From: Nitrosomonadales bacterium
GTDB lineage: Bacteria > Pseudomonadota > Gammaproteobacteria > Burkholderiales > SG8-41
DNA: 6,061 nucleotides
NCBI GenBank assembly: GCA_009885185.1
Contig: VFLF01000393.1
Coordinates: 1 to 6,061 of the forward strand
Reading direction: 5' to 3'
Shown here: positions 1-5,035 of the stretch, in pieces
Layout: the number at the start of each line of letters is the position of its first letter
Numbering within the stretch: position 1 is the stretch's first letter
Notes under the pieces: model-generated
The model's database searches: none
What the model was told of the DNA's origin: nothing
The model's input: the letters and a program-made list of their open reading frames with translations, nothing else
Translations under genes and position numbers: made by a program

Positions 1-89
1 TGAACAGCGCGCAGTTGACGCAATACCTGACCAAGCAAATGCCCACCGTGGGTGAGTTCATGGAATACATCGGCGCCAAAAAGCCGTAA
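1..89 (+). CDS. 3' end of an unrecognised protein (partial)
   Basis: An open frame enters from the left edge and ends at TAA 87-89, giving 28 complete C-terminal residues that end in EFMEYIGAKKP. The tail is mildly charged, with no membrane segment and no motif I can place in a family. It lies 17 bases upstream of the TTG start of the enolase-superfamily gene on the same strand, so the two were probably cotranscribed. It could be another enzyme of the same catabolic operon, but that is only positional inference. The upstream sequence is needed to identify it. Confidence 0.55.
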   Translation, partial: NSAQLTQYLTKQMPTVGEFMEYIGAKKP

Positions 90-106
90 CGTTCGGCGGA
101 ACTGTC

Positions 107-1142
107 TTGAGCAAAATCACCTCCGTCAACACTTACCCGATCAGCGCGCCGCTGAAACACCGGCAGCACACCGATGAAGGACATCGCGGCGTGGGTCGCC
201 AAACTCACGCCGCACGCGATCGGCATGAACGCACTCGCCCATGGCGACGTGTGGGAAAAACTTTTCGCGCTGACCTCGCCGCAACCGAACATCGGCGGCC
301 TGCCGCGCAGCGCGCGCCCGCAGATCATGGCCGCCATCGGGGGCATCGACATGGCGCTGTGGGACATCGCGGGCAAGGCCGCGGGCATGCCAGTCTATCA
401 ACTGCTCGGCGCACAAAACAAACCGGTGTTCACCTACGGCACCGGCGGCTATTACATCGAAGGCGCGAAACTCACCGCCTGCGCCGATGAACTCGCCGGT
501 TTCGTGGATCGCGGCTACAAGGCAGTGAAACTCAAAACCGGCGCGGGCACGATGGCCGATGAAGTCAAACGCATCGCCGCCACGCGCGCCGCCATCGGCC
601 CGGATATTGCGCTGATGCTGGACTTGAACGCCGCGTACGATCTGCCCGCATGCATCGATTTCGCGCGCTTGGTCGCGCCCTACAATATTTTCTGGCTCGA
701 AGAACCGCTGCACTGGTATTTGCAGCCGACCGATTTTGCGCTACTCGCCAAAGCGACACCGATACCGCTGGCCCACGGCGAGCGCGAACTCACGCGCTTC
801 ACCACGCGCGATTTCATGACCATCGGCGGCGTGCGCTACATCATGTTCGACGCCACGCGCGCCGCCGGCTTCACCGAAGCGCTGCGGGTCGCGCACATGG
901 CCGATCACGCCGGCGTGATGATTACCCCGCACCACGCGCCGGAAATGCACGCGCATCTCGTCGCCGCATTCCCGCGCACCGGCTTCGCCGTCGAATCACA
1001 CGGTTCGCCGGACCGCGATCCGATCTGGAATGGGTTGTTCAGCGAACGCGCGCAGGTGCGCGACAGTTACGTGCATATGAACGACAAACCGGGCTTTGGG
1101 ATTGCGATTGATTGGGGTTTTTCGAACCGACATAATCCATGA
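107..1142 (+). pseudogene. Mandelate racemase/muconate lactonizing enzyme family protein, frameshifted by an internal deletion
   Basis: The family abstracts a proton alpha to a carboxylate with Mg2+ help, usually in sugar-acid or aromatic-acid catabolism in the cytoplasm. A TTG start at 107, with GGCGGA 7 bases upstream, gives MSKITSVNTYPISAPLKH, a typical first strand of the capping domain. The next recognisable part, from about 156 and with an ATG at 174, is one frame over and continues to TGA 1140-1142. Counting from ATG 174 (322 residues), I see the KxK motif K119-L-K121, metal ligands D150 (LDLN), E176 or E177 (WLEEP) and E203 (HGERE), and the D226/H253 pair (FDATRA, TPHH) expected of the mandelate-racemase subgroup. 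What is missing is the capping-domain stretch between the two parts, roughly 35 residues judged against usual family lengths. No ribosome binding site precedes ATG 174. The catalytic barrel looks preserved, so the lesion may be recent, or it may be an assembly error. The substrate cannot be told from the sequence. Confidence 0.85.
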
Positions 1143-1279
1143 AATAGTGTTTAAAAACAAATACTTATTTATAAATAATCAGTTCGCCAGCAAGCCCGCC
1201 CGCCGCACTTTCCTGCTTGCCGCTTGCGGCTTGGCGCTGTCATCGGTAACGGTATCTCAGCCTAGCTTTCTTTCGCAAC

Positions 1280-1320
1280 CGTAGGGAAAACGTAGAACAT
1301 TTGCTGCGTTATTTCCTACG
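1280..1320. repeat. Imperfect inverted repeat / stem-loop
   Basis: The left arm CGTAGGGAAAACG (1280-1292) pairs with the right arm CGTTATTTCCTACG (1307-1320): 13 pairs including one G-T, with one bulged A and a 14-base loop. There is no trailing T-run, so it is not a classic Rho-independent terminator. It begins inside the stop codon of the frame ending at 1284 and ends 3 bases before ATG 1324. It may be the end of a lost mobile element or an RNA structure; I cannot tell which. Confidence 0.55.
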
Positions 1321-1323
1321 TTT

Positions 1324-1470
1324 ATGTCCGACAGCCCCGATTCAATCTGGGATGCCGCCACCGCTAATTACTCAGTGGCAAACTCGGCATCTCTGCTCCT
1401 CGGGCTTTTATCGCCCATTGTTGCAGAGCTTCACTTCGCCTGCTGTCCGACTTCTCGGGGCCATCTCTGA
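1324..1470 (+). CDS. Possible 48-residue small protein, unrecognised
   Basis: ATG 1324 to TGA 1468-1470 encodes 48 residues starting MSDSPDSIWDAATANYSVAN. A moderately hydrophobic stretch follows (SLLLGLLSPIVAEL, about residues 23-36), then a Cys-Cys pair. The acidic N-terminus followed by an amphipathic or hydrophobic helix looks protein-like. Against it, there is no Shine-Dalgarno motif; the sequence immediately upstream is the arm of the 1280-1320 hairpin. It could be the start of a truncated gene, a small peptide, or a chance frame. No family is recognised. Confidence 0.22.
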   Translation: MSDSPDSIWDAATANYSVANSASLLLGLLSPIVAELHFACCPTSRGHL

Positions 1471-1670
1471 CTGAGTGAGGACACGTGCACTACCCGAGAT
1501 TCCTAAAGTAATTCCTGCAAGGCGTGACTTATTTCCCTGTTTTCGAAGCGTATTTTCAAAGACTGTGCATTTTGTCACAGTTGATTTCACCTTCCCCGGT
1601 TACATTCGTAGCCGTAGTCGCAACTCAGCGAACAAAATTGCGGGACTGCCATTTGCAGGTTTTTCAATAT

Positions 1671-1675
1671 GGAGG
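1671..1675 (+). promoter_or_regulatory. Shine-Dalgarno site GGAGG for the 31-residue membrane peptide
   Basis: GGAGG lies 6 bases before ATG 1682, an ideal sequence and spacing. It is the best ribosome binding site in the window, and it favours this ATG over the in-frame upstream start at 1475. No matching promoter is obvious upstream. Confidence 0.6.
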
Positions 1676-1681
1676 CTGAAG

Positions 1682-1777
1682 ATGAAAAAATCCTTTCTGG
1701 TTGTGGCATGTGTAGTGTTATTTCTGGTGACGGTTCCGCTCTCTTTGTTCTGGCGGTTCAAATATCGGGTGTTATGA
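1682..1777 (+). CDS. Small single-pass membrane peptide (31 residues), unknown function
   Basis: The frame starts at ATG 1682 behind GGAGG with 6-base spacing and stops at TGA 1775-1777. It begins MKKSFLVVACVVLFLVTVPL, with two N-terminal lysines and then an uninterrupted hydrophobic run of about 21 residues (F5 to W24, containing C10 and P19). It closes with a short basic tail (RFKYRVL), giving an orphan one-pass inner-membrane peptide or a bare signal anchor. The frame stays open upstream to 1475 for a 100-codon version, but that part is low in plausible protein character and lacks a good ribosome binding site. It sits among mobile-element remnants with no partner gene. Alternatives are a type I toxin-like peptide (only size and topology argue for that) or the decapitated start of a longer secreted protein. 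Confidence 0.45.
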   Translation: MKKSFLVVACVVLFLVTVPLSLFWRFKYRVL

Positions 1778-2102
1778 TCAACACAACAGACCGTTATGAC
1801 CGCGCAGGGTTGCACTCATTCAGACCTGTGAATTGGCGATGTGGCCCGGCAGCGGTAGGTCGGCGTAGTAATCAGGCCAAGGGTATAGCATCGTAAAGAT
1901 AGGCCGGACACATCCTCAGGATGCGACGCCGCTCGCCCTGGGACAGAGTTCTCGGGTATAGGAATTTTAAAAGCCCTTTTTGACCAAAGCCCGCTGTATC
2001 CGCGCCGCTGCTGACAGTCAATTTCCCGGCCATTCGCTCACACGGTTCGCATGCCACAAAATCCGGCATTCCAACACCACCGTAAATACATGATTTTCCG
2101 CG
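1778..2102. other. Non-coding gap downstream of the IS91 stump; no gene seen
   Basis: No reading frame here has a convincing start or family signature. On the minus strand this is the DNA following the IS91 transposase stop, so part of it may be the old 3' end of that element. Visible structure is limited to the near-perfect palindrome CATCCTCAGGATG (1911-1923). A minus-strand frame (2069-1872) contains SQGERRRILRMC, which faintly recalls the start of IS3-type transposase OrfB, but the match is too short to call. Confidence 0.4.
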
Positions 2103-2105
2103 TCA

Positions 2106-2264
2106 ATTTATCGCTCGCATCCCTATAGGGCGACCCACCCCCTCGATCACCGCCGGTTCTTCGATCACCGCAACGAGCTTCAATTTGCCGCCACAAGCGC
2201 AACGCTCAATGTCAATATCGATCACGCGCTTGAGCAAGCGCGCCCAGCTCATGCGCACGGAACA
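2106..2264 (-). pseudogene. IS91-family transposase, C-terminal remnant
   Basis: The minus-strand frame reads RMSWARLLKRVIDIDIERC from about 2255 and continues CGGKLKLVAVIEEPAVIE to about 2142, stopping at 2103-2105. This matches the conserved C-terminal block of IS91-family HUH/Y2 rolling-circle transposases: S/W-A-LL-RVF-DI-H/R-CP-CGG-LK-IAAIEEPAVI. Only about 40 residues of a roughly 400-residue protein remain, and the relaxase domain with its catalytic tyrosines is absent. The usual CxxC pair appears as C-A-C. After VIE the sequence departs from the family (GVGRPIGMRAIN), which suggests a second lesion. On its 5' side the homology stops exactly at the terminal repeat of the 2265-2482 element, so that element or an associated deletion cut the gene. 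Confidence 0.7.
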
Positions 2265-2270
2265 AGGAGT

Positions 2271-2290
2271 CGGGCATTGAATATTGCCCG
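2271..2290. repeat. Subterminal hairpin of the 218-bp element
   Basis: CGGGCA (2271-2276) pairs with TGCCCG (2285-2290) around an 8-base loop. It overlaps the left terminal repeat and has no equivalent at the right end. Confidence 0.5.
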
Positions 2291-2366
2291 AAAGACATTC
2301 CCCGACGCCGGCGGCGCGCGACACCGAAGCCTATGCAGTACACCTAGACAAACACAAGGATCGGGG

Positions 2367-2477
2367 ATACGCGATAGCCACAGCATGACCGATATCGCGA
2401 GAGCGGTAGGCCTGTCTGTGTCGCGTTTAGGCCGTATCGCGCGTAGGCTGGAGGCGGAGGCAAAAGGCAATGCCTGA
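2367..2477 (+). pseudogene. C-terminal helix-turn-helix remnant of a REP-associated (Y1) transposase-like protein
   Basis: The frame reads HSMTDIARAVGLSVSRLGRI and then ends ARRLEAEAKGNA at TGA 2475-2477. The S-M-x-x-I-A-x-x-x-G-L-S-x-S-R pattern is a DnaA/Trp-repressor-like helix-turn-helix. Such a domain is found at the C-terminus of many IS200-like Y1 transposases in beta- and gammaproteobacteria, some annotated as addiction-module toxin. The HUH and tyrosine catalytic part is missing; upstream in the frame (2277-2366) nothing resembles it. The fragment runs to the right terminal repeat of the 218-bp element, as expected for a gene ending at the element's edge. A stand-alone small DNA-binding protein is the alternative, but no suitable start or ribosome binding site is seen. 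Confidence 0.5.
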
Positions 2478-2541
2478 CTCCTACGTTTCTACTTTTCGTA
2501 ACCTTGGAGCTGCTGTCAACTCCGAAGAGAGCGCCAGGGCG

Positions 2542-2943
2542 TCAGAGCATGCTGGCGCGCAGGCGCCACTTGAGATCGCGTGCTTCGCCGTCAATCTGCG
2601 TCGCCAGACGCTCGTGGTTCAGTTCGAACAGACGCGCAAAATCACCCTCGGTGAATTCGCGCCCGACACCCAGCAGCGGCGCATCCAGCCGCACCACGGT
2701 CGGCAGACCGCCGCCGTGAGAAATCACGGCATAGAGATGGCGAAATTCGACATTTAGCACACGGGTCATGCGCGACAGCTCCATCCCGGTCATGAACCGC
2801 ACCGTGCGTCTGCGATCAACCGACCAACCGCTTTTGGCCTGAAGCGCGGCAAAACATTGACATTCGACGGCCGCGTGCGCGGGCGGCGTGGTGTGCAGCA
2901 ACGCGCAATACAGCGCAGCAGCGATGACGACATAGCGAGGCAT
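2542..2943 (-). CDS. Small secreted protein of unknown function
   Basis: The start ATG (2941-2943) has GGAAGGG just upstream on the minus strand, about 3-4 bases from the ATG. This is preferred to the in-frame ATG at 2973 because it puts the signal peptide at the very N-terminus. The product is 133 residues. Residues 1-24 form a Sec-type signal peptide (MPRYVVIAAALYCALL then PPAHA), with predicted cleavage after AHA. The mature protein of about 109 residues begins AVECQC, so it has a C-x-C pair at residues 28 and 30. It is otherwise soluble and mixed alpha/beta in character, with VEFRHLYAVISHGGG mid-protein. Export to the periplasm is expected; a lipobox is absent. I do not recognise the family. 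It is flanked by the 218-bp element downstream and the 138-bp repeat upstream, with no operon partner. Coding character and start context favour a real gene. Confidence 0.6.
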   Translation of the reverse strand: MPRYVVIAAALYCALLHTTPPAHAAVECQCFAALQAKSGWSVDRRRTVRFMTGMELSRMTRVLNVEFRHLYAVISHGGGLPTVVRLDAPLLGVGREFTEGDFARLFELNHERLATQIDGEARDLKWRLRASML

Positions 2944-3098
2944 GATCCCTTCCGTGACGGTTGTGCGCGGCAATCCGCAATTCGGGACGCCGCGGCCACA
3001 GTCAGTAACGGCAGGATCGGGCGAATTCTGTAGCGCGGCCGGCTATTGTGGCCCGCTTACCGGGAGTGGTTACTATGCTTTCCGTAACGATTTTTCTT

Positions 3099-3236
3099 AA
3101 GGAAACGCTGAATCAGTGGATTCCGCTCATGGCTCGACAAGCTCACCACGAACGGAATCAACAACTTACCGTTCGTCGCCGCATCAAGTCCGGGGCAGGC
3201 TCTGAGCCTGTCGAATGACTTGTTCAGTGTTTCCTT
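3099..3236. repeat. 138-bp palindromic MITE-like interspersed repeat
   Basis: The outer inverted repeats are AAGGAAACGCTGAAT (3099-3113) and GTTCAGTGTTTCCTT (3222-3236), with 13 of 15 matches. Inside is a first hairpin with arms GATTCCGCTCATGG (3119-3132) and CCACGAACGGAATC (3146-3159), 12 of 14 matches. A second hairpin has the stem CAAGTC (3185-3190) with GACTTG (3217-3222) and an inner CAGGCTC/GAGCCTG (3196-3202, 3204-3210). A further CCGTTCGT lies between them. The motifs TCGACAAGCTCACCACGAA and AGCCTGTCGAA resemble intergenic repeats that I recall as common in beta- and gammaproteobacteria (TTCGACAGGCTCA...CGAACGG type). No protein is encoded and no target duplication is evident. It is most likely a non-autonomous element mobilised in trans. 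Confidence 0.7.
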
Positions 3237-3270
3237 GGATCAAGCACGCCCGTTTGATACCGACCTCACG

Positions 3271-3296
3271 GTCTTACAATCAAGTCTTGCAATCAT
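3271..3296. repeat. Two tandem 13-bp direct repeats
   Basis: GTCTTACAATCAA (3271-3283) is followed directly by GTCTTGCAATCAT (3284-3296), 11 of 13 identical. They lie about 260 bp before the receptor start. They could be protein-binding sites or chance; only two copies are present. Confidence 0.4.
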
Positions 3297-3482
3297 TTAT
3301 TCGTGGCGGTGTGGGATTACAAAATCTTTGTGTAGCGGCCCCTTGCGTCGCGTGCAAGCGAGATTCTTTTTCATGGTGCCCCCGTTGGTTGAACTGTCCG
3401 TGCGGCATGAGCAGACGTCGGACGGATCGTCAAGTAGCCCTCTGGAGAGCCAATTGGGGAATACAGGATTGCAGAAACTGCT

Positions 3483-3503
3483 CCCAACTTGGTTAAGTTG
3501 AGG
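3483..3503. promoter_or_regulatory. Hairpin/dyad upstream of the receptor gene, candidate operator
   Basis: CAACTT (3485-3490) and AAGTTG (3495-3500) form a perfect dyad around GGTT. It is extended by CC/GG after one bulged A (3501). It ends 54 bases before ATG 3558, and there is no T-run, which argues against a terminator. A dyad at this distance could be a regulator site for the receptor gene; this is inference from position only. Confidence 0.3.
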
Positions 3504-3557
3504 CTTGCGATGGTGTGGTAGCCTTGCGCGGACGGACATCTTTACGGGAACAAAACG

Positions 3558-4538
3558 ATGACCATGAGCAAACTTTTTTCACGCGTGCTGGTACTGGCGC
3601 TGTTCGTATCCGGCGCCCCGGCGATGGGCGCGGATGCTGCCAAGAACTATCCCCACCGGCCCATTCGCATGTTGATGCCCAACGCGCCGGGCAGCTCGAC
3701 CGACACTTTGGGCCGCGTCGTCGCCAACAAGCTGGGCGACTTGCTGGGCCAACAGGTCGTGGTGGACAACCGTTCCGGGGCGGGGGGTGTCATCGGCATG
3801 GAAATCGCCAAAAACGCCAATCCGGACGGCTATACAGTGGTCTCCGCGTCCACCGCCGCGATTTCCATCGCGCCGCACATCCACAAAAAGCTGTCGTACG
3901 ATCCGCTGCACGACTACGCCTTCCTGTCGTTGTTCGCGACGACGCCCAACGTGCTGGTGGTCAACCCGGCGCTGCCGGTCAAGACGGTGAAGGAGCTCAT
4001 TGACTTGACCAAGTCGAAGCCGGGGCAGGTCAACATGGCCTCTGCCGGCGCGGGCTCGCAAAGCCATCTCGCCGGCGTGCTGCTCCAGACGATGGGCAAA
4101 TTCGAATCGCTGCACGTGCCGTACAAGGGCGGCACCGGGACCGCCGCGGTGGCAGCGGGAGAATCACATTGGTCGATCAACCCCGCGCCATCGGTGATTT
4201 CACTGGTGAAAGCGGGGCGGCTGCGCGCGCTCGCGCACACCATGCCCAACCGCAGCCCGCTGCTCGGCGATCTGCCGGCCATTGCGGAAACCATTCCGGG
4301 CTATAGCTACAGCGGGTGGCAGGGCATTCTCGCACCCAGGGCGACGCCCAAACCGATCCTCGACAAGCTGCGCGCGGCGCTGCTCAAGACCATGAGCCTG
4401 CCGGAAATCAAGACGGCGATTGCCACGCAGGGCGCGGAGATCGTGACCAATACGCCGGAAGAGTTCCGCAAATTCGTGCAGGACGAGATCAACAAGATTG
4501 GCCCCGTGGTCAAGTCGGCGGGCTTGAAGGTCGAATAG
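3558..4538 (+). CDS. Tripartite tricarboxylate transporter substrate-binding protein (Bug/TctC family)
   Basis: This is the periplasmic receptor that captures a small carboxylate and, in classical systems, delivers it to a TctAB membrane transporter; many Bug proteins are orphans, as here. The length of 326 residues is normal. The start ATG 3558 has GGGA 8 bases upstream; ATG 3564 is an alternative. Residues 1 to about 25 are a Sec signal peptide (basic SKLFSR, hydrophobic VLVLALFVSG, then APAMGA). Domain landmarks are YPHRPIRMLMPNAPG (31-45), with D49 in the binding loop, VVVDNRSGAGGVIG (67-80), PDGYT (89-93), SYDP (113-116), GSQSHLAG (166-173), VPYKGG (187-192), KAGRLRAL and GWQGILAP. The usual PFxPGGxxD loop is written PNAPGSSTD, a variation that may affect ligand choice. 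No TctA or TctB gene lies in the window. The ligand is unknown; the broken enolase-superfamily gene nearby hints at a sugar or organic acid. The gene appears intact. Confidence 0.93.
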   Translation: MTMSKLFSRVLVLALFVSGAPAMGADAAKNYPHRPIRMLMPNAPGSSTDTLGRVVANKLGDLLGQQVVVDNRSGAGGVIGMEIAKNANPDGYTVVSASTAAISIAPHIHKKLSYDPLHDYAFLSLFATTPNVLVVNPALPVKTVKELIDLTKSKPGQVNMASAGAGSQSHLAGVLLQTMGKFESLHVPYKGGTGTAAVAAGESHWSINPAPSVISLVKAGRLRALAHTMPNRSPLLGDLPAIAETIPGYSYSGWQGILAPRATPKPILDKLRAALLKTMSLPEIKTAIATQGAEIVTNTPEEFRKFVQDEINKIGPVVKSAGLKVE

Positions 4539-5035
4539 CGGCGCGGCTTCTGCACGACATCGGCTGGAGAGACGGGCGCAGTGGCAGGGTGCGCGCAGGC
4601 GTGAGCGCTGTCCTCATATCATCAAGACGGCTTGGTGGGTTGCAACCACGGATACGCTTATTTCTACCGCTCATCGCCGCCAAATAAAATTGAAATTCCG
4701 CCCACTCCTGCTGTCGCGGCGCAGTGATTTCAGCGGCGGTCAGTCCCGTGCCGCTACGGTCACGCGCTCGGCGTCTTGCATGCGGCACTCCCACAACCGC
4801 GTGGCAATCGTGCACCTCGACACTCGCCCCAGCCATTGGCATTCATACGCGGTATGCTCACCTTAGTCCGCCACGAAGACACAGCAAGGACTCAGTGTAA
4901 TAACATTAATACTTATATTACATCCTGCTCGCGAAAAATGATGCCTGACCGGCGTTCCATTCTGCTTGCCGCATCCAGCATTTGGCACGGCCCGCTGGCA
5001 GGTTTACGGCGATGTTTCTACTGCGGCCCCGTTAT
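4539..5035. other. About 500 bp without a supported gene
   Basis: No frame here has family resemblance. Visible items are a short bulged dyad GTGGGTTGCAACCAC (about 4635-4650) and AGCGGC/GCCGCT facing each other at about 4732-4755. An AT-rich patch (about 4898-4920) contains TATATT at 4914-4919, which would suit a -10 box but has no -35 partner. A 33-codon frame follows (ATG 4938 or 4941 to TAG 5037-5039) with the Tat-like start MPDRRSILLAAS; it overlaps the end of the minus-strand gene and is probably a stub. There is no clear terminator after the receptor gene. Confidence 0.45.

Larger units (their letters stand above)
1143..1681. other. Low-coding stretch with AT-rich block, hairpin and possible gene stubs
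   Basis: After the enolase-family stop, base composition turns AT-rich (about 1145-1180, with the palindrome ATTTATAAAT at 1167-1176). A frame open from further upstream then reads SKPARRTFLLAACGLALSS (about 1189-1245). This looks like a signal peptide but has no start codon near it, and the frame stops at 1284. A hairpin at 1280-1320 and a 48-codon frame at 1324-1470 follow. From about 1471 to 1681 I see no convincing gene other than the leader of the small membrane peptide. The octamer TGTCCGAC occurs twice (about 1325 and 1444). I see no tRNA or rRNA. The stretch is best read as debris or an intergenic insertion. Confidence 0.5.
2265..2482. mobile_element. 218-bp internally deleted transposon (RAYT/IS200-like candidate) with terminal inverted repeats
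   Basis: AGGAGTCGGGCATTG (2265-2279) faces CAATGCCTGACTCCT (2468-2482); the arms are inverted repeats with 14 of 15 matches. The left arm overlaps a compact hairpin (2271-2290, six-pair stem CGGGCA/TGCCCG), reminiscent of REP-type structures. The interior holds the end of a transposase-type gene reading toward the right end (2367-2477), and its stop codon lies inside the right repeat. I see no target-site duplication, which fits Y1-type transposition but also fits plain deletion. The call is that an autonomous element lost most of its transposase gene. From memory, GGAGTCAGG-like termini accompany REP-associated tyrosine transposases in proteobacteria; this is unverified. Confidence 0.5.
3237..3557. 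other. Upstream region of the receptor gene; no protein gene seen
   Basis: Two overlapping frames of about 93 codons exist here but neither has a ribosome binding site nor family resemblance, and their compositions look like translated non-coding DNA. The segment holds a 13-bp tandem repeat and a hairpin near the receptor gene. I could not find a convincing -35/-10 pair; TTGAGG at 3498-3503 and TAGCCT at 3519-3524 are only 15 bases apart and a poor match. Confidence 0.45.

Noticed and set aside
174..1142. Intact 322-residue enolase-family gene starting at ATG 174
   Set aside because: There is no ribosome binding site, and the true family N-terminus lies just upstream in another frame, so this is treated as the 3' part of a broken gene.
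1408..1590. Minus-strand 60-codon frame
   Set aside because: No ribosome binding site, no family resemblance, and a composition like translated non-coding DNA.
1872..2069. Minus-strand frame with SQGERRRILRMC, possible IS3-type transposase start
   Set aside because: Only about a dozen residues are suggestive, with no continuation such as an SQIVP-like block in any frame.
3215..3501. Two overlapping plus-strand frames of about 93 codons
   Set aside because: They start inside the MITE-like repeat, are mutually overlapping, and show no domain or start signal.
3498..3524. Sigma-70 promoter TTGAGG...TAGCCT before the receptor gene
   Set aside because: The spacer is only 15 bases and the -10 is a poor match.
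4510..4842. Minus-strand 110-codon frame after the receptor gene
   Set aside because: It overlaps the end of the confident receptor gene antisense; no recognised motif and no start signal.
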